A DNA stretch of 64,000 nt from Paenibacillus oleatilyticus (GTDB lineage Bacteria > Bacillota > Bacilli > Paenibacillales > NBRC-103111): positions 68,666-132,665 of the forward strand of contig NZ_JAHNZO010000013.1 in the NCBI RefSeq assembly GCF_018998565.1, in the 5' to 3' direction. Position 1 is the first letter of the stretch; every line of letters begins with the position of its first letter. Shown piece after piece: positions 35,320-44,801 of this stretch. Both the position numbers and the translations under genes were made by a program. The notes beneath the pieces were generated by a model. It ran no database searches. It was not told the DNA's origin and saw only the letters and a program-made list of their open reading frames with translations.

Positions 35320-37443
35320 GTGAAAACCAGTATCGTTATAGCAACTTACAACAAATTGGAATATACGCAATTGTGTATCGAAAGCATCCGAGAATTCACG
35401 TCCCAGCATGAGTACGAAATTATTGTCGTCGATAATCATTCGACAGACGATACCGCAGCATGGCTCAGCAGCCAGTCGGATATTACAGTAATATTTAACA
35501 AAGAAAATCTGGGCTTTCCTAAAGCTTGCAACCAAGGGATTGAAATTTCGACCGGCGACAATATTTTATTGTTGAACAACGATACGATTGTGACCCAAAA
35601 CTGGTTAACTAACATGTTGGCTTGTCTTTATAGCAGTGAAGAGGTTGGCGCGGTGGGAACGGTAACAAATCACTGCTCCTATGATCAAAGTATTCAGGTT
35701 TCTTATAAATCAATCGAAGAACTGCATCCATTTGCCACCCAATATAATCGAGCATCGAATCCGAAGCTATGGGAAGAGCGTCTTAGGCTTGTCGGTTATT
35801 GCATGTTAATAAAGAAGCAGGTTTTAGATGAGGTAGGTCTGCTGGATGAAAGATTTACGCCGGGGAATTTCGAAGATGACGATCTTTCATTACGCATTAA
35901 GCTAGCAGGATATAAGCTTTTTTTATGTAGGGATACATTTATCCATCATTTTGGAAGCGTCTCATTTAGAAATAACATAGAGGCTTATAACCAGCTACTT
36001 AGTGTAAACAAAGACAAATTTTTTGAAAAATGGGGTTTTAATCCAGAGTCTACGATTATTCAAAATGGACTTGTAAAACAGATTAAAGCATTATCAACGG
36101 ATCCTATTCGAGTGCTTGAAATGGGGAGTGGTTGCGGTGGAACGCTTCTGTATGTAAGAAATCATTTCCCTTGCGCAGAAGTTTATGGAATTGAGACTAA
36201 TCCTTTTGCTGCAAAAGTGGCGACTAAAGTCACGCCTCGGATCTACGGATCTCTCGAAGATATTTCTCATCAATATACGGACGGATTTTTCGACGTTATT
36301 ATTGTGGGCAATCTTGGAGGATTTAGTGATGATACGTTAGATATGGTAAAGCTTTTCTACAAACTTTTAAATAAAAATGGACAGCTAATAGTGATTGTCC
36401 CTCATTTGCTTTATCATCTTTCAATCAAAAAGATTATTGAGGGAACAATCAATTCAGATGAATTGAAGTATTGGAAATTATCCGATCTTGAAGAGGTTTT
36501 TCATAAGTTAGGTTTTGTAAAACCAGAGATTATTGGCCTCTTAGAAGAGATCAGACCCGCTGACCAGTTATTTATTCAGCGCTTGGCTGAAATGGCAGGA
36601 CTCAAGACTACAAAGCCATACGAAATACACAGTTACTTGGTTATGGCACGCAAAATTAATAAAGAACAGGGCGTTAAGACGTTAATTAACAATCTTTTAC
36701 TTCAAAACGACATTCAGTCGAGCGTAACTAAGCTTGCAAAAATAGATGCCGAAGAGATTTTGAACGTTATTGAAGATGCGGGGCACGAACAAAAGGTTGA
36801 ATTGCTGAACTATATTGCAGTGCAGTTTATCGAGCATCAGAAACCGGATCTTTCGCTTCCATATTTAAGCAGAGCTTTTGAGCTTGATGCCAGCCATGAT
36901 CCTACTTTGTTTAATTTGGGGTTGGCGATGTATACACAGGGGCATGACCAACTTGCTTTGGATTGGCTGAGTTTAATTTCCGTTAGAGATGATAAGCTTG
37001 AGCATTGGATAAAGCAAATTGAAGCGGATCTCTATACTAAAACTTATGAGAAACATAAATTAAAGTTTTTGCTTCGGAGATTGGAAAATGACGTCGAGGG
37101 AGAAGCCAGTTTGGCAGAGTTGCTTCGAATGTTAGGTAATGGAGAAGCACGCATCGAACAAATAAATCAAGCAATTGAAAACGATATGGTGGAAAAATCA
37201 CAACTGTTAACACAGTTAGCGGTAGCTTGTTATGAGCACGATCTACCGGATATGGTATTTCCATTCTTTGAAAAAGCACTAGAGTTTGATGCGGATAATC
37301 AAGATGCGCTATATTTGCTGGCACGTATTTTGTATGATCTTGGGGAGTTTGATAGTGCAAGATTATATCTTAATCGTGTGCGGAACAACGATAGCAGCGT
37401 AACAGAACTTATGCAAAAACTAAGTGAGGTAAGCGCCGTATGA
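35320..37443 (+). CDS. Multidomain glycosyltransferase (GT2) - methyltransferase - TPR protein
   Basis: 707 residues. Residues ~1-250 form a GT2 domain of the rhamnosyl-transferase-like type: TSIVIATYNKLEYTQLCIESI, IIVVDNHSTDDT, LLLNNDTIV and the acceptor-side GNFEDDDLSLRIKLAGY. Residues ~265-420 form a SAM-dependent methyltransferase with motif I VLEMGSGCGGTLL and VYGIETN. The C-terminal ~200 residues are TPR-like (YLSRAFELDASHDPTLFNLGLAMYTQG; FPFFEKALEFDADNQDALYLLARILYDLG). GTG 35320 is chosen because GCGGAGGA lies at 35307-35314. Its end overlaps the next gene by 4 nt (GTATGA). It could add a sugar and methylate it or a neighbour; substrates are unknown. Confidence 0.8.
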   Translation: MKTSIVIATYNKLEYTQLCIESIREFTSQHEYEIIVVDNHSTDDTAAWLSSQSDITVIFNKENLGFPKACNQGIEISTGDNILLLNNDTIVTQNWLTNMLACLYSSEEVGAVGTVTNHCSYDQSIQVSYKSIEELHPFATQYNRASNPKLWEERLRLVGYCMLIKKQVLDEVGLLDERFTPGNFEDDDLSLRIKLAGYKLFLCRDTFIHHFGSVSFRNNIEAYNQLLSVNKDKFFEKWGFNPESTIIQNGLVKQIKALSTDPIRVLEMGSGCGGTLLYVRNHFPCAEVYGIETNPFAAKVATKVTPRIYGSLEDISHQYTDGFFDVIIVGNLGGFSDDTLDMVKLFYKLLNKNGQLIVIVPHLLYHLSIKKIIEGTINSDELKYWKLSDLEEVFHKLGFVKPEIIGLLEEIRPADQLFIQRLAEMAGLKTTKPYEIHSYLVMARKINKEQGVKTLINNLLLQNDIQSSVTKLAKIDAEEILNVIEDAGHEQKVELLNYIAVQFIEHQKPDLSLPYLSRAFELDASHDPTLFNLGLAMYTQGHDQLALDWLSLISVRDDKLEHWIKQIEADLYTKTYEKHKLKFLLRRLENDVEGEASLAELLRMLGNGEARIEQINQAIENDMVEKSQLLTQLAVACYEHDLPDMVFPFFEKALEFDADNQDALYLLARILYDLGEFDSARLYLNRVRNNDSSVTELMQKLSEVSAV

Positions 37444-40400
37444 ACGAAAACAAAGTATGTTTTATCACTTGCTACAATGACGAGGTGCTCTACCAAGAGT
37501 GTTTGAAGTATATACATACTCTAAAGATTCCTGAAGGATTTGAGATTGAAACGTTAGGTATCGTCGGGGCTGAAAGCATGGCCGCGGGTTATAACAAGGC
37601 TATGCAAAGCTCTGATGCGAAGTATAAAGTGTATTTGCATCAGGATACATTTATTGTAAATAAGGATTTTATGTATGATGTTGTAGGGATTTTTAAGGAA
37701 AATCCTCAAGTTGGGATTCTTGGAATGGTAGGTGCTGAGTATCTGCCGACAAATGGTGTTTGGAAGGATTCCAAACTTAAGTATGGTAAAGTTTATGAAA
37801 ATGTTATGAGCCGTCTAGAAAAAATTGAATTCAATTCCCAGCCAAGCGACTATAAGAGTGTTATAGCTTTAGATGGTTTACTGCTAATAACACAGTACGA
37901 TTTGGCATGGAAAGAAGACTTATTTAGTGGATGGCATTTATGCGATTTGTCGCAATGTCTTGAGTTTTCACAGGCAGGGTTCGAAGTTGGCGTGGTGAAT
38001 CAAGAACAACCTTGGTGCATTCACGATGGTGGCAGTTATGATGTTGGAAGCGAAGTTGATATTTATCGTGACGTTTTCCTTAATCAATATTCATCTAGTG
38101 TGCTGCCCAAAGTGAGTGTGCTTATTCCTACATATAATCGTCCGCAGTATTTTGAGCAGGCACTTGCTAGCGTGTTACAACAAACTTACAAAAACATTGA
38201 AATTATAGTATCCGATGATAGCACGAATGACGATACGTTAAAATTATTGGAGCCTTACTTAAAAGAGCACAGTCATATTCATTACTACAAAAACGAGAAG
38301 AACCTAGGACAATTTGAAAATGATTTGAAGTGTATGGAACTGGCTTCCGGAGAATACATAAACTTTTTGATGGATGATGATCTTTTTCATCCAGAGAAAA
38401 TTGAAAAAATGATGTATTACTTTATCCATGATCGAAACCAAGAGATTTCGCTCGTTACATCCCATCGTCAATTAATTGATGCTGATGGTAACGAAACACC
38501 TGATTGGTCTGTAACAAAGCGGCTGTTTGAGGAAGATAAAATTATTGATGGTATAGAATTTGGTGAGTTTGCTCTTACTAGGAATTTTAATTGCATAGGA
38601 GAGCCCACTACGCCAATTTTCAGGAAAAAACTCCTTGCAGAACCTTTCGGATTTTTTAATGGTCGGGCTTATGGATGTAACGTGGATATGGCAACTTGGA
38701 TTCAATTGCTTTCAAGAGGCAAAATTGTATATATGTCCGAAACATTGAGTTATTTCAGAATACATGAAAGCCAGCAACTGCATACGACTCAGAAAGTATT
38801 GGAAGGTGCTGTGGATTACGCTCATATCATTTTAAATAGTGTAGATTACGGTTACTTTAGGGATGGATCTCTGCATGTAAAGGCTATTCGAAATTGTATA
38901 GCTTATCTCGATAAAGTGCTTGGTTCTGTACAAAAATTAGCTTCGAATGAAGATTATTTTGAAGAGGTTGTTCGTTATAAGGGAATGTTGATCGATAAAT
39001 TGAACGGCTTGGGAGCCCCAATCAATATTGAGGAACCGCTAGTGAGTGTGTTAATACCTGCTTACAATAGGCCGCATTATCTAGAGCTAGCATTACAAAG
39101 CGTACTTAATCAAACCTATAAGAATATCGAGATCATTGTTTGTGACGATAGCACGAACGATGGGGTTGAGCGAATGATTCAGCCGTATTTGGAAGAAAAT
39201 AATGGTAGGATCCAGTATCATCGCAATGGTGCTCAGTTAAGACTTCATAATTTGCACAAGTTAATACATTTGTCTAAAGGTACTTATATAAATTTCCTCA
39301 TGGATGATGATCTCTTTCATAAGGACAAGATTAAAAAAATGGTCGGGTATTTTGAAAAACATAATGATTTATCTCTAGTCACGTCATATAGAAAATTGAT
39401 TGATGAGAATGGAAACGAACTTCCTGATACACCACCTAATAAAGCTGTCTTTGATAAGGACACTATTTTAGATGGGATAGCTCTTGGCGAACATATATTA
39501 ATAAATAATTTTAATGTAGTAGGTGAGCCGACTACGGCGATGTTTAGAAGAGCAGATTTATCTGAGTTATATGGGGTATATAAAGGCGTTGAATATAGTG
39601 CAATTTGTGATGTTGCGACATGGATATTGTTATTGTCTAAAGGGAAGGTCTGTTACATAGCAGAACCACTAAGCTATTTTAGACAGCATAACACACAAAA
39701 TCAAAAAAAGATGGAGAATTTAGTTTCTAACATAAGTGAGTGGCTTCAGTTAATTAAAGACTCCAGGCTAGACGGGTTTTTAAATAAAGAGCAAAGTTAT
39801 AAAAAAGCTATTATTAATTATTTCAGAACTTCCGTTCATATTGCTGATCAAGCTATAACTTCACAACAGGAAAGATATCTAACCCATCCCCAAAATGTAT
39901 GCGATTTTTTTGTGGATGCTGCGAACCAACTGTTAAATCATGTTGATAATTTCTTATGTCCTTTTTGTAATAACAGGTTTAAGAGGTTTCAACCATGGCC
40001 GGATATCTATGACTTCCCTAAATACAAGTTTGAAATGAGCAACAAATATACTGCTATATGTCCGTCATGCTACTCAATGGATAGGGAACGGGTATTTAAG
40101 ATTTATATAGAAAGGGAGACGCAACTTTTACAGTCAACCGCAAAGGTGCTGCATATAGCTCCTGAGAGACAATTACGCAATTGGCTAGTTAAATACCAAA
40201 ATCTAAAATATGTTTGCGGTGACTTATTTCCACAAGACAGCCTGACTCAGAAAGTAGACATCACTAGTATACTTTACCCGGACAATTCATTTGATGTAAT
40301 TTTATGTAGTCATGTATTAGAACATATTCCAGATGATACGCGTGCAATGAATGAATTGTATCGAGTATTAAAGAAAGGCGGATGGGGGATCTTACAGGTT

Positions 40401-40646
40401 CCTATTTGTATAAGTATAGACGATACTTATGAAGATTTTTCAATAACTACTCCAGAGGGACGTCTTGAAGCATTTGGACAAGATGATCATGTTAGGATAT
40501 ATGCAAAGAATGATTATATTAAAAGACTAGAAAAAGCGGGATTTGAGGTTTCATTTTTTAATCTAGCATTAAAATATAGCATTTCAGAAGCTCATCAGTA
40601 TGGGCTTCAAGAAAATGATTATTTGTACATAGTTCGAAAAAATTGA
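37440..40646 (+). CDS. Large modular protein: StrF-like domain, two GT2 domains, zinc-type methyltransferase
   Basis: 1068 residues. Residues ~1-220 resemble the DXD-lacking Glyco_tranf_2_5/StrF-like domain (CFITCYNDEVLYQECLKYI, GYNKAMQSSDAKYKVYLHQDTFI). Two closely similar GT2 modules follow at ~225-510 and ~535-800; each has a VSVLIPxYNRPxY start, QTYKNIEIIV, DDSTND, YINFLMDDDLFH and GEPTTxxFR. The C-terminal ~230 residues start with a cysteine-pair motif (CPFC and CPSC) and continue into a class I methyltransferase (VLHIAPE, VDITSILYPDNSFDVILCSHVLEHIPDD). The start overlaps the stop of the preceding gene, so the two are coupled. The duplicated GT2 pair suggests two successive or identical sugar additions; acceptor and sugar are unknown. 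Confidence 0.8.
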   Translation: MNENKVCFITCYNDEVLYQECLKYIHTLKIPEGFEIETLGIVGAESMAAGYNKAMQSSDAKYKVYLHQDTFIVNKDFMYDVVGIFKENPQVGILGMVGAEYLPTNGVWKDSKLKYGKVYENVMSRLEKIEFNSQPSDYKSVIALDGLLLITQYDLAWKEDLFSGWHLCDLSQCLEFSQAGFEVGVVNQEQPWCIHDGGSYDVGSEVDIYRDVFLNQYSSSVLPKVSVLIPTYNRPQYFEQALASVLQQTYKNIEIIVSDDSTNDDTLKLLEPYLKEHSHIHYYKNEKNLGQFENDLKCMELASGEYINFLMDDDLFHPEKIEKMMYYFIHDRNQEISLVTSHRQLIDADGNETPDWSVTKRLFEEDKIIDGIEFGEFALTRNFNCIGEPTTPIFRKKLLAEPFGFFNGRAYGCNVDMATWIQLLSRGKIVYMSETLSYFRIHESQQLHTTQKVLEGAVDYAHIILNSVDYGYFRDGSLHVKAIRNCIAYLDKVLGSVQKLASNEDYFEEVVRYKGMLIDKLNGLGAPINIEEPLVSVLIPAYNRPHYLELALQSVLNQTYKNIEIIVCDDSTNDGVERMIQPYLEENNGRIQYHRNGAQLRLHNLHKLIHLSKGTYINFLMDDDLFHKDKIKKMVGYFEKHNDLSLVTSYRKLIDENGNELPDTPPNKAVFDKDTILDGIALGEHILINNFNVVGEPTTAMFRRADLSELYGVYKGVEYSAICDVATWILLLSKGKVCYIAEPLSYFRQHNTQNQKKMENLVSNISEWLQLIKDSRLDGFLNKEQSYKKAIINYFRTSVHIADQAITSQQERYLTHPQNVCDFFVDAANQLLNHVDNFLCPFCNNRFKRFQPWPDIYDFPKYKFEMSNKYTAICPSCYSMDRERVFKIYIERETQLLQSTAKVLHIAPERQLRNWLVKYQNLKYVCGDLFPQDSLTQKVDITSILYPDNSFDVILCSHVLEHIPDDTRAMNELYRVLKKGGWGILQVPICISIDDTYEDFSITTPEGRLEAFGQDDHVRIYAKNDYIKRLEKAGFEVSFFNLALKYSISEAHQYGLQENDYLYIVRKN

Positions 40647-40697
40647 AGTTATGAAAACCTGGTAGATAAAAGATGCGAATAGATAGGATTGATAACA

Positions 40698-41786
40698 ATG
40701 ATAAATGTAACCAAAACTTATCTGCCAAGCATAGAGAAATATAAAAAGTATATCGACAAAATATATCAGTCCGGGTGGCTCACAAATGGCGGAGAACTGA
40801 CTAAGGAACTGGAAGTGAGACTTTCACAATATCTTGGTGTGAAAAATGTTTTGTTAGTCGCAAATGGTACATTAGCTCTTCAGGTAGCGTACAAGGTGAT
40901 GGGATTGAAGGGGGACGTTCTGACCACGCCGTTTTCGTTTGTTGCAACTACCAGTAGCTTAGTGTGGGAAGGGTTAAATCCAATATTTGTTGATATTGAT
41001 AGGGAGACCTTCAATATTAATCCAAACCAGATCGAAAGAAAAATAACACAAAATACAAGCGCAATAGTAGCAACTCATGTATATGGTAATGCGTGCGACA
41101 TTGAACAAATAAATTGGATTGCGGAGAAGTATAATCTGAGAGTCATTTATGATGCTGCCCATGCGTTTGGAGTTAATTACAAAAATAGCAATATACTTAA
41201 TTATGGGGATGCTTCAGCAATAAGCTTTCATAGTACTAAGTTATTTCATACCATTGAAGGCGGTGCAATAGTTTTCAAGGATTCTGAATTGTACGAAAAA
41301 GCTAAGAGGGTAATTAATTTTGGTATAGCATCTCCTGTGGAAATACAGGAAGTTGGAATAAACGCGAAACTTAACGAATTTCAAGCGGCAATGGGGTTGT
41401 GTGTGCTTGACGACATAGAGACTATTCTGATTAATAGAAAGAAAAGATATAATTTTTACGCTGAAGGTTTAGCTTCAACTGAGGGAGTTTATTTCCAGAG
41501 AAGGAATGAAGAGGCTTCTTTAAATTATAGTCATTTTCCTATAGTTTTTGAAACCGAAAACATATTACTTAAGATCATTGATAGGTTGAAGGTGAAACAG
41601 ATTATTCCGAGGCGATATTTTTACCCGTCCCTCGAGAGTCTTCCATATTTATCTTCACGCCAAGAAACAGTGGTTTCGGGGGACATTGCAAAAAGAGTAT
41701 TGTGTTTACCTCTTTATGATAGTCTAGAACATGAAGTACAAGAAATAATTATGCAAATAATAAAACAAGCAATTTTAGAAAATTAA
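40698..41786 (+). CDS. DegT/DnrJ/EryC1 family sugar aminotransferase
   Basis: 362 residues, PLP-dependent transaminase that usually converts a nucleotide-linked keto sugar into an amino sugar. Motifs include SGWLTNGGELTKELE, VANGTLALQVA, TPFSFVATTSSLVWEGLNPIFVDID, the PLP-binding Asp152 in YDAAHAFG, and the Schiff-base Lys181 in FHSTKLFHTIEGGA. ATG 40698 follows TAGGA by about 9 nt. This marks the cluster as making an amino-deoxy sugar. The 4,6-dehydratase and nucleotidyltransferase that would supply the keto sugar are not in the window. Confidence 0.92.
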   Translation: MINVTKTYLPSIEKYKKYIDKIYQSGWLTNGGELTKELEVRLSQYLGVKNVLLVANGTLALQVAYKVMGLKGDVLTTPFSFVATTSSLVWEGLNPIFVDIDRETFNINPNQIERKITQNTSAIVATHVYGNACDIEQINWIAEKYNLRVIYDAAHAFGVNYKNSNILNYGDASAISFHSTKLFHTIEGGAIVFKDSELYEKAKRVINFGIASPVEIQEVGINAKLNEFQAAMGLCVLDDIETILINRKKRYNFYAEGLASTEGVYFQRRNEEASLNYSHFPIVFETENILLKIIDRLKVKQIIPRRYFYPSLESLPYLSSRQETVVSGDIAKRVLCLPLYDSLEHEVQEIIMQIIKQAILEN

Positions 41787-41811
41787 AACACCAATGAAGT
41801 GGGATTAATCA

Positions 41812-42510
41812 ATGAAATTAGCGATAATGCAACCTTATTTATTTCCGTACATTGGATACTTCCAACTAATTCAATCCGTAGACGTGTTTGTCATATATGA
41901 TGACGTGAATTTTATAAAAAGAGGATGGATTAACCGGAATAGAATATTAATCAATTCAGAGGAATATTTGTTTACCTTGCCTTTAATCAAGGCAAGTCAG
42001 AATAAAAAAATTAATGAAATATATATAAACGACCCAGTCAACAACAAAAAAAACCTTCTAAAATTAATTGAGTACGGATATTCAAAAGCTCCATATTTTA
42101 ACCAAGTGTTTTATTTAATTGAAGAGATCTTCCTGACAAAAGAGGATAATTTAAGTGGATTTATAAAATTATCATTGGAGAAAATTTCTTACTTTCTAGA
42201 GATAAGAACAAAGTTTCTAGTATCATCTTCTATTGATAAAGATATAAATTTAAAAGGCCAGTACAAAATACTAGATATATGTAAGTGTCTTAAGGCTGAT
42301 GAGTATATTAATGCTATTGGTGGTATTGAGTTATACGATAAAGAGTTGTTTAGAAAAAATAAGATTCATCTTTCTTTTATAAAATCCATGGAACTTACTT
42401 ACGATCAAGGAGGCGGATCTTTTATCCCTTGGCTATCAATTATTGATATGTTAATGTTTGTTCCAAAAAAAGAAATCCAAGCAATGCTTAATCAATACGA
42501 ACTCATCTAG
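41812..42510 (+). CDS. WbqC family protein
   Basis: 232 residues. The N-terminal motif LAIMQPYLFPYIGYFQLIQSVDVFVIYDDVNFIKRGWINRNRIL is strongly characteristic (cited here as a family pattern across residues 3-47), as is the C-terminal GGxELYxxELFxxxxI segment. WbqC-like proteins occur in O-antigen and flagellin sugar clusters and some act as amide or acyl ligases on amino sugars; the exact reaction here is unknown. It follows the aminotransferase after 25 nt, so a role in modifying the new amino group is a reasonable inference. Confidence 0.87.
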   Translation: MKLAIMQPYLFPYIGYFQLIQSVDVFVIYDDVNFIKRGWINRNRILINSEEYLFTLPLIKASQNKKINEIYINDPVNNKKNLLKLIEYGYSKAPYFNQVFYLIEEIFLTKEDNLSGFIKLSLEKISYFLEIRTKFLVSSSIDKDINLKGQYKILDICKCLKADEYINAIGGIELYDKELFRKNKIHLSFIKSMELTYDQGGGSFIPWLSIIDMLMFVPKKEIQAMLNQYELI

Positions 42511-42533
42511 TAAATTGAAAGAGGAGTTGAAAA

Positions 42534-43172
42534 GTGGAAAAGCGTTATTTAAATATCGTACATCATTATGAAAAGTGCCTTGAAAAATATGGGGATTCAT
42601 ATTTAGGTGTCGACTGGCCGAACCAAGAGGATGCAAAAAAAAGATACGAGATTATGATGGAATTAATAACGTTTAGAGAAAGAAATGGTTCTAGAATTAA
42701 CCTGCTTGATTTTGGATGCGGTGCATCACATCTATATGAGTTCATTACTAAAAAGAATTTTAAAAATATCCACTATACAGGTTGTGATATTTCTAACAGT
42801 TTTATTGAGTTATCTAAACAAAAGTTTCCCGATAACACTTACTATTGCATTGATATTTTAGGGGAGAATATTTCACTACCCGTTTTTGATTATGTTATTA
42901 TGAATGGAGTTTTTACTGAAAAAAATATATTGAATTTTGAAGAAATGTTTGATTATTTTAAAAGAGTTATCACCAAAGTATGGAGTTTCACAAATAAAGG
43001 ACTTGCATTTAACGTAATGTCTAAACAAGTTGACTGGGAAAGAGAGGATCTATTCCACCTTCCCTTAGATTTGGTAAGTGAATTTCTATGTAAAAATATA
43101 ACTAGAAATTTTATTATTCGGAATGACTATGGGCTTTATGAGTATACGGTTTACATTTATAAGAATTCATAG
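42534..43172 (+). CDS. Class I SAM-dependent methyltransferase
   Basis: 212 residues. Motif I is LLDFGCGASHLYEFI near residue 60, followed by YTGCDIS (acidic strand-2 end) and DYVIMNGVFTEK (motif IV). No additional domain. GTG start with GAGGAGTTG at 42520-42528. It lies in the forward operon of sugar-modifying genes, so an O- or N-methylation of the glycan is likely; the substrate is not readable from sequence. Confidence 0.82.
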   Translation: MEKRYLNIVHHYEKCLEKYGDSYLGVDWPNQEDAKKRYEIMMELITFRERNGSRINLLDFGCGASHLYEFITKKNFKNIHYTGCDISNSFIELSKQKFPDNTYYCIDILGENISLPVFDYVIMNGVFTEKNILNFEEMFDYFKRVITKVWSFTNKGLAFNVMSKQVDWEREDLFHLPLDLVSEFLCKNITRNFIIRNDYGLYEYTVYIYKNS

Positions 43173-43184
43173 GGGAGATCATTA

Positions 43185-43844
43185 TTGGCTAAAGTGGTAA
43201 TTTTTGGAACTGGTCAAATTTCAGAAGTGGCACATTTTTATCTTACAGAAGATTCTCCACATGAGGTTGTTGGCTTCACGGTGGATCAAAAATATTATAA
43301 AGAAAAAATATTTAAAGACCTACCAGTTGTACCTTTTGAAAAAATAGAGAATTTTTTTCCACCTGATCAATACCAGCTTTTTATACCTATAAGTTATACA
43401 AACGTTAATAAATCACGTGCCGAAAAATTTAATGAAGCAAAGTCTAAAAGTTATTCAATGATAAGTTACATTAGTTCAAAAGCAATTTATTACAACACTC
43501 CTGTTGGAGAGAATTGTTTTATACTGGAAAACAATGTAATACAACCATTTGCTGAAATAGGCAACAATGTAGTTTTGTGGAGTGGTAACCATATTGGTCA
43601 CCACAGTAAAATTATGGATCACTGTTTTATATGTTCACATGTTGTTATATCCGGCGGAGTAAATGTTGATTCTTACTGCTTTATTGGGGTAAATGCAACT
43701 ATTAGAGACAACGTTTCTATTGGCGCTGAAAGTGTAATTGGAGCAGGAGCTTTAGTCTTGGAGAACGTTCAAAATAAGTCTGTTTATATTGGTAAGAAAA
43801 CGGAAGTAGGCCCAATACGGAGTGATCAGTTAAGGAGAATATAA
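43185..43844 (+). CDS. Hexapeptide-repeat (NeuD/PglD-like) sugar acyltransferase
   Basis: 219 residues. The N-terminal Rossmann-like part (VVIFGTGQISEVAHFYL, about 1-85) binds nucleotide sugar in PglD/NeuD enzymes, and the C-terminal left-handed beta helix shows hexapeptide repeats (VGENCFILENNVIQPFAEIGNN, HIGHHSKIMDHCFICSHVVISGG, VGA-type GAGALVLENV). The catalytic His is plausible in the GNHIGHHSK segment. It would acylate the amino group made by the aminotransferase 1.4 kb upstream. TTG start with GGGGAGA at 43172-43178. Confidence 0.85.
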   Translation: MAKVVIFGTGQISEVAHFYLTEDSPHEVVGFTVDQKYYKEKIFKDLPVVPFEKIENFFPPDQYQLFIPISYTNVNKSRAEKFNEAKSKSYSMISYISSKAIYYNTPVGENCFILENNVIQPFAEIGNNVVLWSGNHIGHHSKIMDHCFICSHVVISGGVNVDSYCFIGVNATIRDNVSIGAESVIGAGALVLENVQNKSVYIGKKTEVGPIRSDQLRRI

Positions 43845-43847
43845 ATT

Positions 43848-44801
43848 ATGCCGTGGGAAAAGAAAGGACTTATTTTTAAGCCTAAGCAAAATCACGAATG
43901 GATGCAAGCTTATGCAACTGTACCAACTCCTGATTTAATTAGTCCTAATAATATTAGGATTTATTTTGGAACAAGAGATAGTTCTAATAGAAGTCATATT
44001 ACATATCTGGAAGCTGATGCATCAAATCCTAATAATATTAGCTATTTGCATAATGAACCAATTCTTACACCTGGTGAAATAGGATGTTTTGATGATTGTG
44101 GAGTTATGCCTTCTTGGGTTGTTAACCATAATGGGTATAAATATTTATACTATACTGGTTGGAATGTTCGAAATACAATCTCCTATCATAATTCTATAGG
44201 GCTTGCTATAAGTGAAGATGATGGAAAAAATTTTAAAAGATTATCACAAGGACCGGTTATTGATCGCAATTTTAATGAACCACATTTTTCGGCCATACCA
44301 TGTATATTAATTGAAAATAATGTATGGAGAATGTGGTATTTGTCATGCGTTAAATGGGTTATTTTTAATGACCGCCCAGAACCTTTTTATCATATTAAAT
44401 ACGCTGAATCGTCTGATGGAATAGAGTGGAAAAGAAAAGGGGTTATTTGCATTGATTTCAAGGATGAAAATGAATGTGGATTAGTTAGACCCTGTGTAAT
44501 TAAAGATGGGAATAAGTATAGAATGTGGTACTCTTTCAGAAACCTGCAAAATTATCGAACAAATATATATAATAGTTATAGAATTGGGTATGCAGAGTCT
44601 GACGACGGGATTAAATGGATTCGAAAAGATAATGAAGTTGGCATAAGTATATCAAGTGATGGGTGGGATAGTTCAATGATTGAATATCCATTCGTATATG
44701 AATATAAGAAGAAAAAAATCATGCTTTATAATGGTAATAATTTCGGAGAATCTGGATTTGGCTTTGCTATTCTAAGAGAGAGAGGTGAAGAAATTGTTTA
44801 A
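43848..44801 (+). CDS. Five-bladed beta-propeller glycoside-hydrolase-like protein
   Basis: 317 residues. Repeated blades with the pattern xxxYAESSDGIEWKRKG, IGYAESDDGIKWIRKD and IGLAISEDDGKNF resemble GH43/GH32/GH130-type propellers, and several acidic residues (DDCGVMPSW, DFKDENECG, MIEYP) could form the active centre. No signal peptide, so it works in the cytoplasm. Such proteins occur in surface-glycan clusters with WbqC and PhyH proteins, where their function is not established. Starts 3 nt after the preceding gene. Confidence 0.75.
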   Translation: MPWEKKGLIFKPKQNHEWMQAYATVPTPDLISPNNIRIYFGTRDSSNRSHITYLEADASNPNNISYLHNEPILTPGEIGCFDDCGVMPSWVVNHNGYKYLYYTGWNVRNTISYHNSIGLAISEDDGKNFKRLSQGPVIDRNFNEPHFSAIPCILIENNVWRMWYLSCVKWVIFNDRPEPFYHIKYAESSDGIEWKRKGVICIDFKDENECGLVRPCVIKDGNKYRMWYSFRNLQNYRTNIYNSYRIGYAESDDGIKWIRKDNEVGISISSDGWDSSMIEYPFVYEYKKKKIMLYNGNNFGESGFGFAILRERGEEIV

